A DNA stretch of 64,000 nt. Source: Malonomonas rubra DSM 5091 (lineage in GTDB: Bacteria > Desulfobacterota > Desulfuromonadia > Desulfuromonadales > Geopsychrobacteraceae). The notes under the pieces were generated by a model, which was not told the DNA's origin, made no database searches, and saw only the letters and a program-made list of their open reading frames with translations. The stretch is from contig NZ_FQZT01000006.1 in the NCBI RefSeq assembly GCF_900142125.1, forward strand, positions 124,001-188,000, written 5' to 3'. Below, piece after piece: positions 7,673 through 17,426 of this stretch (within the stretch, counting starts at the first letter, position 1; every line of letters starts with the position of its first letter). Position numbers and translations under genes: made by a program.

Positions 7673-8887
7673 TCAATCGCTGATGGAGTTGAGCGCTTTT
7701 TCAACCCAGTTGGTTGCCAGGTAAAAAGAACCAATAAAACCGTCGTCATCCCTTTTCAAACTTGATGGATTCTGCATAATGGCGTGCTCTGTCCTGATAA
7801 TCTCATCCAGAACTTGTCCAAGAAATCCTTTTCGTAGAAGCACAGCTGACGTTATTTCCTCATGCAGTGAGCTATGCTTCAAAAAAAGCTCATTATCAAT
7901 CCCGAAGAGGAGGTTGACACCAGAGAGGAGCCCGACCAGGAATGCTTTTTCTGGGGTTGTGAAAACCGTTGTGGAGGCATATTCCTCACAGGCTTTTGCC
8001 CGCGTTAGAACAACACGTCCCGTTCCTTCTTTCGCAGAGCTGTCGTGCAGCATGCTCAGCATGATAATCCAGTTTTTAACTGTACCCAGCCCAAGATATA
8101 TGATTGCTTCTTTCAACGATGAAATCGTTCTTTGCAGGGCACAGGCCGGGCTGTTGATAATTTTTAAAAGCTGGGTCGCCAGATAAGGGTTTTGGGCAAC
8201 GATCTGGCAAAGTTTGTCGATATCGATATCAGCGTGGCTGATCGATTCAAGTGTATTGGCGCAGATTTTTGCTTTTTGCTTAAGCGATTGCCCTTCGATC
8301 TGGAGAGGTTCAGCAATGAAATAGCCCTGAAACAGTGCAAAGCCGAGATCGAGAAACTTTTGGTACTGTGCTTCTGTTTCAACCCTTTCTGCGACCCAGA
8401 CAACAGAGCGTTTGGCCACGCGATTGAACTTCTCCTGAGTGTTTTCATTTTGCTCGGCAAGGGCGTCAACTTTGACATAGTCGATGACTTCAAGCAGGGA
8501 GTCATAACAAGGGGCAAAATTGTAGCTGTCTAAAGAAAAACGAAACCCTTCCGATTTGAATTTCTGGACGGCATCCAATGTCTGTTTGTCGACCTGTAAG
8601 CCAGCAGGGAGCTCGATGATGATGTTTTCAGGTGCAATCGGCAGCGACACATCCGAATAAAGGATGTCGGCGGGGAAGTTGACGAATACCGGGCGATGGT
8701 TGTTGTCGAGGTGGTCAGAAAGGCCGGTGCACATATTGACAAGAACATCTGTGGTTGCCATCTCTTCGCCGTATTCGGCCGCCGAAATGTTTTCTGCGTG
8801 GCGGAAAAAAAGTTCGTAAGCGAAAAGTCTCTTGTGCTTTGAATAAATTGGCTGACTGGCCAGAAGAATTTCGTTTTGTTTATTCAA
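7673..8887 (-). CDS. EAL-like/HDOD signalling protein
   Basis: The start is taken as the TTG at 8887, placed 5 bases after GGAGG, which gives 404 residues; an ATG at 8929 has no ribosome site. Residues 1-200 are an EAL-type barrel whose signature reads YELFFR, so several catalytic residues are missing and it should not hydrolyse cyclic di-GMP. Residues 200-400 are an HDOD domain (ISHADIDIDKLCQIVAQNPYL). The layout is that of the YuxH family, which acts in signalling by protein contact. It is separated from the AraC gene by only 25 bases and may share its mRNA. Confidence 0.88.
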   Translation of the reverse strand: MNKQNEILLASQPIYSKHKRLFAYELFFRHAENISAAEYGEEMATTDVLVNMCTGLSDHLDNNHRPVFVNFPADILYSDVSLPIAPENIIIELPAGLQVDKQTLDAVQKFKSEGFRFSLDSYNFAPCYDSLLEVIDYVKVDALAEQNENTQEKFNRVAKRSVVWVAERVETEAQYQKFLDLGFALFQGYFIAEPLQIEGQSLKQKAKICANTLESISHADIDIDKLCQIVAQNPYLATQLLKIINSPACALQRTISSLKEAIIYLGLGTVKNWIIMLSMLHDSSAKEGTGRVVLTRAKACEEYASTTVFTTPEKAFLVGLLSGVNLLFGIDNELFLKHSSLHEEITSAVLLRKGFLGQVLDEIIRTEHAIMQNPSSLKRDDDGFIGSFYLATNWVEKALNSISD

Positions 8888-9048
8888 AGCAACCTCCACA
8901 GCTTGGGTCTTAACTGTAACAGTACACAACTTTTATTGCTTACAAAAGGGAAACAGCTGTTTCTCCGGACATAGAAATTAGATCGTTGATATCAGCTTGG
9001 AGCAGTCACGCAGCCATGTATTTGGCTATGACGTTTGTCTCGAAAGAA

Positions 9049-10239
9049 TCACAGCTGAGCTGGTCTTACGAAACAGGTTTCCTGCCCTTGCTGTGGCGTT
9101 CTTGGGATCAGCGTCGCCAGCAGCAGAGAAATTAGAGCCATCGCTGCTCCAAGGAGAAAAACCAGCGCGTGGGATTGTAGCCAGATCAGACCAAAGAGGG
9201 CGGGGATGACGACGGCAGCAATGTGGTTGATCGTGAAGCTGACACCAGCCGTTGAAGCGATATCTTCCGGTGCGGCAATCTTCTGAAAATAGGTTTTCTG
9301 GCTGATCGCCAAGGCGAAGAAAAGATGGTCGAGAACATAGAGACCCGCTGCCAGTTTGCCACTTTCCACCAAAGCGTAGCCACAGAAGACCAGGATCAGG
9401 CCGATGTACTCGATCACCAGGGCGTTCCGTTCGCCAATTCGGCTGATCAGCCGACCGATACGCGGAGCGAAAAAGACATTCAGAGATGCGTTCAGCAGGA
9501 ACAGCAAAGAAATGTCGCTAACCGAGTAGCCGAACTTCTCCACCATCAGGAAACCAGCAAAGACCATGAAAATCTGCCGGCGCGCCCCTGACATGAAAGT
9601 GAGGGCATAGTAGAGCCAGTACCGTTTGCGTAGTACCATGTGTTTGTGCTGAATGGTCTGCTGCTCGAACGCCGGAAAACTGAAACGGGCGATCAGAGCG
9701 ATTAACATGGTCAGGCCACCGAACAAGAGATAAAGCCATTTAAAATCCAAGTGCAAAAAGCTTGACCCCAGCCAAATCAGTCCAAACGTGATGATAGCCG
9801 CTGACGACCCAATCGCAATCAGCTTGCCGAAAGTTTCCGCCGTGTGTTCTTTAGCGATCCATTGCTGGGTCAGAGAGGTCTGCATGGTTTCATAGTAGTG
9901 GAAGCCGAGCGACATAAGTATCGTGGTCAGGTAAAGCCCGATCGTCGATGGGAAAAATCCGGTTAAAGCTGTCCCCAGGCCGAGCAGAAAAAGTGATGTC
10001 AGCGCCAGTGTCTGTTCGCGGAACAACAGCAGCACGAAGACGACGGCAAAGGCAAGAAAACCTGGTACTTCCCGCAATGACTGCAGAATGCCCATCTCCT
10101 TGCCGGTAAAGGCGACCTGTTCGATGGCGAAATTATTCAGCAGTGCCTGCCAAGCGGAAAAGCTGATTGGAACGGCAAAGGCCATCAGCAGAAGCAGGGT
10201 TTCCGGTCGTTGCCAGGATTTGCTTGGGGAGGGTTGCAC
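9049..10239 (-). CDS. MFS transporter
   Basis: A 396-residue, 12-helix protein with major-facilitator layout and a short central loop. A GTG start follows GGAAAC. The N-terminal half has FTGKEMGILQSLREVPGF, which resembles MFS proteins of unknown substrate found in Geobacter relatives. No motif reveals the cargo. It lies after the sigma-54 activator on the same strand with a 92-base gap, so it could be cotranscribed with the amino-acid block or be independent. Confidence 0.85.
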   Translation of the reverse strand: MQPSPSKSWQRPETLLLLMAFAVPISFSAWQALLNNFAIEQVAFTGKEMGILQSLREVPGFLAFAVVFVLLLFREQTLALTSLFLLGLGTALTGFFPSTIGLYLTTILMSLGFHYYETMQTSLTQQWIAKEHTAETFGKLIAIGSSAAIITFGLIWLGSSFLHLDFKWLYLLFGGLTMLIALIARFSFPAFEQQTIQHKHMVLRKRYWLYYALTFMSGARRQIFMVFAGFLMVEKFGYSVSDISLLFLLNASLNVFFAPRIGRLISRIGERNALVIEYIGLILVFCGYALVESGKLAAGLYVLDHLFFALAISQKTYFQKIAAPEDIASTAGVSFTINHIAAVVIPALFGLIWLQSHALVFLLGAAMALISLLLATLIPRTPQQGQETCFVRPAQL

Positions 10240-10331
10240 TTAATGTTTCCGATCTGTTGTAACTGTAGAAAATGACGGCGAGTCTCTCCCATTTTTACAT
10301 CAACAGTGCGGATTTTGGTATATGAATTCTG

Positions 10332-11753
10332 TCAGAGGTTCTCTTCAGGGCTGAAATGGCTGCTGATACCGTATTTGTGCAGTTTGCGGGCAACGGTCGG
10401 TTGGCTCATGCCGAGGGCGGCAGCGATCTGTTGCTGCTTGCGGTAGCGTTTGCTTGCCTCCAGCAGGACGCGGCGCTCGACCGATTCAATGATCTGGGAC
10501 ATATCCATTTCAGATGGCCAGTTCACGAGCAGCATTTCGCTGTTGTTGTCAGATCCGCTAAGGATATGCTGTGGCAGGTCATTGACGTCAATCAGGTTGG
10601 TCTCCGACATCACGACCAGGCGCTCACAGATATTCATCAACTCACGGACATTTCCAGGATAAGAATAGCTTGTCAGGGTATCCAAGGCTGCAGTTGACAA
10701 TCTCTTTTCAGTGTTTGAACGCTTTGAAAAATGCGTTATGTATGACCGAATAAGTGGGGTCAGGCATTCTTTCCTGTTTCTTAATGGTGGGATCGAAAGA
10801 GGGATAACGCTTAAACGGTAATAGAGGTCGAGGCGAAAGCTTCCTGCATCGACCATCTGCTGCAGGTCGCGATTGGTCGCGGCGAGGATGCGTACATCGA
10901 TCTGCCTGCTCTGGGTGCTTCCCAGCCGTGAGACTTTGCCATCTTCCATGAAGCGCAACAGTTTGACCTGCGAGGCCAATGGCAACTCGGCAATCTCATC
11001 AAGAAAGATGATGCCTTTGTCTGCCAGTTCCAGGTGGCCCGGTTTGCTACCGACAGCGCCGGTGAAGGCGCCTTTTTCGTAACCGAAAAGCTCTGCTTCG
11101 ATCAGATTTTCCGGAATGGCACCGCAGTTTATTTTGATGATCGGTTCTTCTTTGCGCCTTGAGTTCTGGTGAATCAGGTCGGCGAACAGCCCTTTGCCGA
11201 CTCCTGATTCACCGAGCAGCAGGATGGTGGAGTCGACTTCGCTGACTTTCAGTGCCTGCTTCAATGCTTTGACCATGCAGGGGCTTTTGGCGATCACCGG
11301 GTAGTTTTCCAGTTGTTCCTGTTGAAGTTCGACAATCTGATGGCGGAACTGGTCGCCGAGAGCTTGTTGCTCTTCCAGTTCACGTTGCAAGCGGTCGGTT
11401 TCAGTGATATCCCGTTCGCTGACGACCACCCGAATCAGCTCGCCGGTATCATCAAATACCGGGGTCGCGGAGGAGATCAGTTTGCGCCCGTGCCTGTTCT
11501 CCTGCAGCAGGCTGACCGGTTCACGTTTTTTGATCGCTTCCAGGGCGGCCGAGGGCAGAATCAACAACCCGTCGCTGGCGGCATCCAGGTAATCACGGCC
11601 AACCAGCTGGCTGGCCGATGCATTGTTTATCCGCTCAGATGCGGGATTGACGCGCAGGATCTTCCCTTTGCCGTCGCAGACGAACAGTCCGTCCGACGAA
11701 GAGTCGATAATAGCGTCATGTTCCCAGGTCAGTTCCTGAACTTTGCGGTTCAT
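10332..11753 (-). CDS. PAS/sigma-54 activator with TyrR-like HTH
   Basis: A 473-residue enhancer-binding protein. A single PAS domain covers about residues 8-120, the AAA+ domain about 155-385 (Walker A GESGVGKG, sigma-54 contact loop GAFTGA, Walker B FLDEIAELP), and a C-terminal helix-turn-helix about 430-465 (QQIAAALGMSQPTVARKLHKYGI-type, TyrR-like). It is a clear paralogue of the activator at 20413-22131 but lacks the first PAS domain. It starts 4 bases after the usp stop, so it is the last gene of the livKHMGF-usp block. It probably senses a metabolite of the amino acids imported there, which is inference. Confidence 0.93.
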   Translation of the reverse strand: MNRKVQELTWEHDAIIDSSSDGLFVCDGKGKILRVNPASERINNASASQLVGRDYLDAASDGLLILPSAALEAIKKREPVSLLQENRHGRKLISSATPVFDDTGELIRVVVSERDITETDRLQRELEEQQALGDQFRHQIVELQQEQLENYPVIAKSPCMVKALKQALKVSEVDSTILLLGESGVGKGLFADLIHQNSRRKEEPIIKINCGAIPENLIEAELFGYEKGAFTGAVGSKPGHLELADKGIIFLDEIAELPLASQVKLLRFMEDGKVSRLGSTQSRQIDVRILAATNRDLQQMVDAGSFRLDLYYRLSVIPLSIPPLRNRKECLTPLIRSYITHFSKRSNTEKRLSTAALDTLTSYSYPGNVRELMNICERLVVMSETNLIDVNDLPQHILSGSDNNSEMLLVNWPSEMDMSQIIESVERRVLLEASKRYRKQQQIAAALGMSQPTVARKLHKYGISSHFSPEENL

Positions 11754-11757
11754 GAGT

Positions 11758-12570
11758 CTAGTGTGACATCAGTACCGGAACGGTCATGTAGTCGAGCAGG
11801 TAGCGGCCGACTTCACCGAGGGTCTGATGGCCACGGCGGTATTGTGAGAAGGCGCCAAGGACCAGCAGGTCGATTCCTTCATCGGCACAGCGGTTGAGCA
11901 GCATGTCGCCGACACTCAGTCCAGCGGTGATGTGTTTTTCCCCTTCCAGGCCTGGAAGCCCGTAGCGGGACAAGTGTTGGCAGATATCAGCATCGTGGGC
12001 TTCGTAGGCTTCATCTCCATGCTGGCCCTGAATTGTCATGACCTGAACATGCGAGGCGGAGCGCAGCAGGGGCATGGCGTCGTGCAGTGCGCGGGATGAC
12101 TCCGGGCCGCCACGCCAGGCAAGCATCACTTGTTGGCCAACATTTTTGAACTGACCAGCGTAAGGGACAATCAGCACTGGGCGGCCGGAACCGAGGACGG
12201 TCTTTTCCGGCAAATTGTGCGGGGTGGCGCGATCAGGTTTGTCCATGTCGGTCTGGCTGATAATCAGCAGGTCACGGTAATGAGCGTGCAGGTTGAGAGC
12301 GTGTGGTAAATCGAGGCCAGTCTTGACGCTGTCGACGCAGATCCATTCCGAGTCAAGGCCGGCTTCAGTCACTGTCTGCTCAAATTGTTTGCGAGCAATC
12401 TCTGCCTGTGCCTGCTGATCGATATGCTTCGATGCGTAATACGGGTGAGGAATGACATAAATCCCGGAGAGGAATGCACTCTGCTGCTTGGCCAGCTGTA
12501 TGGCGACTTGCAGCCTGGATTTGCACGTTTGGCGGTTGTCGATATGAACAAGGATGTCTTTTAAGTTCAT
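11758..12570 (-). CDS. tandem-domain universal stress protein
   Basis: A 270-residue UspA-family protein with two Usp folds: residues 1-140 (MNLKDILVHID start) and about 145-270, which ends in a GEVGRYLLDYMTVPVLMSH segment with the family's nucleotide-loop pattern degraded. Usp proteins bind ATP or AMP and modulate survival and transport. Here it lies between livF and the sigma-54 activator, with gaps of 51 and 4 bases, so it belongs to the transporter operon. It may tune the Liv system or the activator. Confidence 0.88.
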   Translation of the reverse strand: MNLKDILVHIDNRQTCKSRLQVAIQLAKQQSAFLSGIYVIPHPYYASKHIDQQAQAEIARKQFEQTVTEAGLDSEWICVDSVKTGLDLPHALNLHAHYRDLLIISQTDMDKPDRATPHNLPEKTVLGSGRPVLIVPYAGQFKNVGQQVMLAWRGGPESSRALHDAMPLLRSASHVQVMTIQGQHGDEAYEAHDADICQHLSRYGLPGLEGEKHITAGLSVGDMLLNRCADEGIDLLVLGAFSQYRRGHQTLGEVGRYLLDYMTVPVLMSH

Positions 12571-12621
12571 GCTTTTGCCCCATTTGGCAGTTTGGTTGAA
12601 TCGTGAGTCAGTTTGTTTTTG

Positions 12622-13338
12622 CTAATGCTTTTTGCCCAGATAAGCTTCCTGCACCTTCTCCGATGCCAGCAGTTCTGCCGAGGTGCCGGAGAGGGCTATC
12701 TTGCCGACATCGAGGACGTAACCACGGTCGGCCAGCTTCAGCGCTGCCTTGGCGTTTTGCTCGACCAGCAGCACTGTGACACCGCTTTTAGAAATTTCCT
12801 TGATCTCTTTGAAAATCTCCTTTACCAGAATCGGGGCGATGCCGAGGGAGGGCTCATCAAGCAGGAGCAGCTCCGGTTTACTCATCAGCGCCCGACCGAT
12901 GGCCAGCATCTGCTGCTCGCCGCCGGAAAGGGTGCCGGCCAGTTGCTTGCGCCGCTCCTTCAGGCGCGGGAACAGCTTGTAGACCCACTCAAGAACGTCG
13001 CGGTCCATCTTCTTCTGGGTGAAGGCTCCGAGCATCAGGTTTTCTTCGACGGTGAGGATACCGAAGACTCGGCGACCTTCCGGTGAATGGCTGATGCCAA
13101 GCTTGACAATCTTGTGTGCAGCGAGTTTTGTGAGTTCCTGGCCTTTAAAATTTATGGAGCCGGATTTAGCTTTCAGTAACTGGCTGATGGTGCGCATGGT
13201 GGTGGTTTTACCAGCACCGTTGGCGCCGAGTATGGTGACGATCTCACCTTTACGCACTTCCAGGGAAATCCCCTTGATGGCGGCGATGCTGCCGTAGGAG
13301 ACTTCCAGGTCTTTTATTTCGAATAGCACATCACTCAT
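12622..13338 (-). CDS. livF: branched-chain amino acid ABC transporter ATPase LivF
   Basis: The start is the ATG at 13338 inside ATGAGTGATG, overlapping the livG stop, giving 238 residues. Walker A (GANGAGKTT), the ABC signature (LSGGEQQMLAIGRAL) and Walker B (LLLLDEPSLGIAP) are all intact. LivF is the shorter of two ATPases that drive uptake of leucine-type and other aliphatic amino acids through LivHM. Position after livG and translational coupling support the call. Confidence 0.96.
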   Translation of the reverse strand: MSDVLFEIKDLEVSYGSIAAIKGISLEVRKGEIVTILGANGAGKTTTMRTISQLLKAKSGSINFKGQELTKLAAHKIVKLGISHSPEGRRVFGILTVEENLMLGAFTQKKMDRDVLEWVYKLFPRLKERRKQLAGTLSGGEQQMLAIGRALMSKPELLLLDEPSLGIAPILVKEIFKEIKEISKSGVTVLLVEQNAKAALKLADRGYVLDVGKIALSGTSAELLASEKVQEAYLGKKH

Positions 13339-14110
13339 CGTCGTCATCCTCACTTCCCAGGTAGGCCTCGATGACGGCCGGGTTCTTCTGGATTTCTGCC
13401 GGGGTGCCCTCGGCGATCTTCTTGCCGAAGTTGATTACGGTCAGATAGTCGGTGACTTCCATGACCATGTCCATGTCGTGCTCGATCAAAAACACCGTGA
13501 CACCGCTGTCGCGGATCTTGAAGATGGTTTCCAGCAGCTCCATGGTTTCTTTGTCGTTGAGGCCTGCCGCAGGTTCATCGAGGATCAGCAGAGTCGGTTC
13601 GACCGCCATCGCCCGGGCCATTTCTACCCGGCGCTGAATGCCGTAGGGCAGCGAGCCGACCGGGGTGGCAGCAAACTCGCCGAGCTTGAAAAAGTCGAGT
13701 TGCTCTTCTACTTTCTTCCAGTTTTCCAGCTCGTCCTGTTTTTTTCCGGGTGTCGGAATAATGCCGTGCCACCAGCTCTGCTTGCTCTTGATGTGACGGC
13801 CGCTCATGATGTTTTCGGCCACCGACATCTGCGAGAACAGGCGGATCGTCTGGAAAGTCCGGACGATGCCGCGATCGACGATCTGGTATGGCGTCAGCCC
13901 AGTGATCTCTTCGCCGCGCCAGTTGATCGAGCCCTCTTCCGGCCTATAGATGCCGGTGATGTTGTTGAAGGCGGTGGTTTTGCCGGCACCGTTCGGGCCG
14001 ATCAGGCCGTAGATCTGGCCGTCCTCGACTTTCAGGCTGAGGGCATCGACAGCGGTCAGCCCGCCGAAACGCTTGGTGACATCGGTCAGGATCAGTTCGT
14101 TACGCGCCAT
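13331..14110 (-). CDS. livG: branched-chain amino acid ABC transporter ATPase LivG
   Basis: A 259-residue ABC ATPase with GPNGAGKTT, a signature region around RRVEMARAMAVEPTLLILDEP and the LivG-specific linker that is longer than in LivF. The C-terminus is a run of acidic residues (EDDDDE) encoded over the livF start. It overlaps livM by 11 bases and livF by 8, so translation of the set is coupled. Confidence 0.96.
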   Translation of the reverse strand: MARNELILTDVTKRFGGLTAVDALSLKVEDGQIYGLIGPNGAGKTTAFNNITGIYRPEEGSINWRGEEITGLTPYQIVDRGIVRTFQTIRLFSQMSVAENIMSGRHIKSKQSWWHGIIPTPGKKQDELENWKKVEEQLDFFKLGEFAATPVGSLPYGIQRRVEMARAMAVEPTLLILDEPAAGLNDKETMELLETIFKIRDSGVTVFLIEHDMDMVMEVTDYLTVINFGKKIAEGTPAEIQKNPAVIEAYLGSEDDDDE

Positions 14111-15056
14111 GGCTGCCTCCCTTGATCAGGAACTTGGGGATTTTGCCGAAGGTGGCCGGGACAATGCCGCGTGGGCGCAGGATCATCGCTGCAATCATTG
14201 CAAAACCGAAAATGAAGTAACGCCAGGTGGCAAACTCACGGAAAATCTCCGGCACCACGAACATGACGAAGACACCGAGCATGACGCCGGGGATTGAGGA
14301 GCCGCCGACCAGAACGATACTGAAGAACAGCACCGATTGGATAAATTCAAAAGCTTCCGGGCTGACCGCCGAATACTGCACAGCGAACACTGTTCCGGCT
14401 AGCCCGGCGATGCCGGCGCCGAGGCCGAAGGCAAAGATTTTGTAAACGCGGGTGTTGATACCGATACTTTCGGCCGCTAGCTGGTCTTCGCGCAGGTAGT
14501 GCAGGGCGCGGCCGGGCTTGCTCTTTTCCAGGTTGCTCATTATCCACAAGGTCAGCAGCAGGACGATGAAAGCGAAGTAGTAGACCGCGACCTGATTCAT
14601 CAGGTCGTAGCCGAAGATGCTCAGGGAGTCGAGCCCGAAGATGCCGTTCGGCCCGCCGGTGACGCCGCCGAGGTTATTCTGCAGCACCTGGACGAAGACG
14701 ATATTGAAGCCGATGGTGACCACCAGCAGGTAATCACCGCGCAGGTGAACGATGGGGCCTGCGAGCAGGATGCCGAAGATGGCCGGAATCAGGATCGCCA
14801 AGGGGATAGTGGAGACGATCGACCAGCCGTATTCGTTATTGAGGATTGCCGTGGTGTAAGCGCCCATGCCGAAGAACAGCGCCTGGCCCATGTTGAACAT
14901 GCCGCTCTTGCCGAGGATGATGTCCTGGGAAAGGGCGACGACTGAGAAGATCAGAAAGGTGATGGCGACCGCCTGCCAGCGCTCGTTGAGCAGATGCGGC
15001 AGCACCGCCATCACTGCGATAAAGGCCGGGAGGACAAATTTTTCGTAATTTTTCAT
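14100..15056 (-). CDS. livM: branched-chain amino acid ABC transporter permease LivM
   Basis: Translation is taken from the ATG at 15056, which shares a base with the livH stop (TGATG); this gives 318 residues beginning MKNYEKFVLPAF. A longer reading from 15278 lies in the livH shadow frame and is rejected. The protein has about ten membrane segments and the EAA-type loop around ESIGINTRVYKIFAFGLGAG. It forms the translocation channel with LivH. Confidence 0.95.
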   Translation of the reverse strand: MKNYEKFVLPAFIAVMAVLPHLLNERWQAVAITFLIFSVVALSQDIILGKSGMFNMGQALFFGMGAYTTAILNNEYGWSIVSTIPLAILIPAIFGILLAGPIVHLRGDYLLVVTIGFNIVFVQVLQNNLGGVTGGPNGIFGLDSLSIFGYDLMNQVAVYYFAFIVLLLTLWIMSNLEKSKPGRALHYLREDQLAAESIGINTRVYKIFAFGLGAGIAGLAGTVFAVQYSAVSPEAFEFIQSVLFFSIVLVGGSSIPGVMLGVFVMFVVPEIFREFATWRYFIFGFAMIAAMILRPRGIVPATFGKIPKFLIKGGSHGA

Positions 15057-15952
15057 CAGACTTTCTCCGCAACGCGCTCGCCGAGAATCCCGGTGGGGCG
15101 GACGATCAGGATCAGAATCAACAGGATGAAGGTGAAGGCGTCGGCCCAGGTGCTGGAAACATAACCAGCGATAAAGGCGTTGAACAATCCGAGCAGCATG
15201 CCACCGAGCATGGCGCCGGGGATGTTGCCGATTCCACCGAGGATTGCGGCGATGAAGGCGTAGAGGCCGTATTGCCAACCCATGTTGAAGGTGATGCCAC
15301 GGTAGTAGAGGCCGATGAAGAGGCCGCCGACGGCACCGAGGGAGGAGCCGATGATAAAGATTAAGGCGATGATGTTGTTGACGTTGACGCCCATCAGCCG
15401 GGCTGCGTCCTGATCGATGGAAGCGGCGCGAACTGCTGCACCCATACGGGTCTTTTCGACGAACAGGTAGAGGCCGAGCATCAGGATCAGCGAAAGCACC
15501 AGGATGATTACCTGGATCAGGCTGATGACGACGCCGCCCAGGTCCCAGTAAACCTGCGGCACCAGCTCGGGGAAGATGCGCATGCGCGGGCCCCAGATCA
15601 GCATGATGCCGTTCTGGATAACCAGCGAAGCGCCAAGTGCCGAGACCACAGCCGAAAGTCGGGGGGCACTGCGCAACGGGCGGTAAGCAACCCGTTCGAG
15701 AATGACCCCGATGACCGCCATCGACAGCGCTGAAAGCAGGAAAATGGCGATAACCGCTGCCAGAGACGTGGCCTGCCCCATCACCTGGGTGTAAATCGTC
15801 AGGCCGACGAAGGCGGAAGCTGCGACCATATCGCCGTGGGCGAAGTTGATCAGCTTCATGACGCCGTAGACCATGGTGTAGCCGAGGGCGACCAAGGCAA
15901 ACATGCTGCCGATGGTCAGGCCGTTGGCCAGCTGTTGAAGAAAAATATCCAT
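15056..15952 (-). CDS. livH: branched-chain amino acid ABC transporter permease LivH
   Basis: The ATG at 15952 follows GGAGTCACTT and gives 298 residues; an in-frame start at 15964 is possible. About eight membrane segments are seen. The conserved LivH elements GYTMVYGVMKLINFAHGD near residue 25 and the loop AAVRAASIDQDAARLMGVNV are present. It is the first gene after the terminator-like hairpin that separates livK from the membrane components. Confidence 0.95.
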   Translation of the reverse strand: MDIFLQQLANGLTIGSMFALVALGYTMVYGVMKLINFAHGDMVAASAFVGLTIYTQVMGQATSLAAVIAIFLLSALSMAVIGVILERVAYRPLRSAPRLSAVVSALGASLVIQNGIMLIWGPRMRIFPELVPQVYWDLGGVVISLIQVIILVLSLILMLGLYLFVEKTRMGAAVRAASIDQDAARLMGVNVNNIIALIFIIGSSLGAVGGLFIGLYYRGITFNMGWQYGLYAFIAAILGGIGNIPGAMLGGMLLGLFNAFIAGYVSSTWADAFTFILLILILIVRPTGILGERVAEKV

Positions 15953-16075
15953 AAGTGACTCCAAGGTTGGTGAAACAGTCTGCCTTGCAAACGCCAGGTG
16001 AGGACGGCGTTGTCCTCGTCTCGCGTCTGCTGGGCAGCGGCGTAAAAGGTTTACCGTTTACGTTTTTGCGGGCAA

Positions 16076-16112
16076 AAAAAGGGCGGGAGATAGACTCCCC
16101 CGCCCTTTTTGA
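16076..16112 (-). terminator. attenuating terminator between livK and livH
   Basis: GGGCGGG pairs with CCCGCCC around a short loop, followed on the minus strand by TTTTTTT. It lies 6 bases after the livK stop and about 120 bases before livH. A hairpin here would let the binding protein be made in excess over the permease and ATPases, a common arrangement. Confidence 0.8.
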
Positions 16113-16118
16113 TCTGTA

Positions 16119-17243
16119 TTACTGGACGTACTCGTTGAAGTAGCTGCCGTCCTTCTGGATGCGCTTGACCACGTAGGCGCCGCCTTTGCGGTTGCCATCT
16201 TTGGCGAAAGCGATCGGGCCGGTGATGCCGTCGAGCGGCTGTGCCATATTGTGCAGGTAGTCAGCAGCGGCCTTGGTGTCGAAATTACCGTTCTGCTCGA
16301 ACGCGTGCAGGATGGCGCGCATGCCGTCGATGTTCATCAGGCCCCAGATGGAAGGAGGCATTTCGCCGTACTTCTTCTGGTAGTCAGCAATGAACGACTT
16401 GGCGATCGGGGTCGGCAGTGCTGCCGGCTCAGGAACGTTAACAATGAATGCGCCTTCAGCGGCAGAACCGGCCAGCTTGACGAAGTCCGGGTTGTCGTTG
16501 GCGTCGCCGCCGTAGAAGTCGGCCTTGATGCCGAGAGCAACCTGTTGAGCGCGCAGCAGACCACCGTCGGTGTAGTAACCGGCGAAGAAGATGGCGTCAG
16601 GGTTCTTGCTCTTGATGTTGGTCAGGACCGGGGTGAAGTTTTGCGAATCGGCCTTGATCTTGTCGCGGGAGACAACGTTGCCACCCATTTTCTTGATGGC
16701 AGCTTCAGCAGCGTTGGCCAGGCCGTCAGCGTAAGTCGAGAAGTCAGAGATAACGACGATGCGCTTGTACTTCTTGACATCGACCAGGTATTTGGCTACG
16801 AACTCGGCCTCTGCGCTGTTCGGGAAGGAGTTGCGCAGGAAAGTCCAGTAACCCTTTTCGGTCAGGCTGTCGGCGGTGCCGTCGGACGTCTGCAGGACGC
16901 CAGCCTTGTAGTAGGTCTTCTGGGCTGCTTCAGCAGCAGTCGAGGTGTATGAGCCGACGACCAGCTTGACACCCTTGTTGACCAGATCCTTGGCGCAGAT
17001 TGCCGAAGCCATGGCGGTACCCTGATCATCGCAGGTGATGACTTCGATATTCTTACCGAGGACGCCGCCTTTGGCGTTGAGCTGCTCGGCGAGCAGGCGG
17101 GCGCCGTTGTCGATGCCTTGGCCTTCGTTAGCGTAGGAGCCGGTGATCGGGGCCTGAACGCCGACCTTGAGAGTGTCAGCAAAAGCCGGAACGGCGATCA
17201 GGGCGATGGCTACCAGGGCCAGCATGATTTTTCCGAATTTCAT
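16119..17243 (-). CDS. livK: branched-chain amino acid ABC transporter substrate-binding protein LivK
   Basis: A 374-residue type-I periplasmic binding protein. A signal peptide (hydrophobic run to AVPAFA, cut before DTLKVG) is followed by the GVQAPITGSYANEGQ start usual in LivJ/LivK proteins. There is no lipobox cysteine, so it should be free in the periplasm. It precedes livHMGF and follows the proline dehydrogenase gene by 183 bases. The ligand may be leucine-type amino acids, but the neighbours make proline or a wider range plausible. Confidence 0.94.
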   Translation of the reverse strand: MKFGKIMLALVAIALIAVPAFADTLKVGVQAPITGSYANEGQGIDNGARLLAEQLNAKGGVLGKNIEVITCDDQGTAMASAICAKDLVNKGVKLVVGSYTSTAAEAAQKTYYKAGVLQTSDGTADSLTEKGYWTFLRNSFPNSAEAEFVAKYLVDVKKYKRIVVISDFSTYADGLANAAEAAIKKMGGNVVSRDKIKADSQNFTPVLTNIKSKNPDAIFFAGYYTDGGLLRAQQVALGIKADFYGGDANDNPDFVKLAGSAAEGAFIVNVPEPAALPTPIAKSFIADYQKKYGEMPPSIWGLMNIDGMRAILHAFEQNGNFDTKAAADYLHNMAQPLDGITGPIAFAKDGNRKGGAYVVKRIQKDGSYFNEYVQ

Positions 17244-17426
17244 TCTGTTTCCTCCGTCAAGTAAAGGTGTGAACGATCGTACTCAAAAGCACGATGACAA
17301 AAACTTCACTGCAGCAATTTCGTATCTGCTGAAGTCGAGACTGAAGTATACCCAAATCAAACAGCGGTTTGGTGAAATTAATAGCCTTCCTGACTAAATC
17401 TCAACTTCTATTGCCGATAAATTTGC

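Noticed and set aside
14100-15278. Long LivM start at 15278
   Set aside because: The added 74 residues are Arg/His-rich shadow sequence of livH; the ATG at 15056 overlaps the livH stop and begins a normal LivM.
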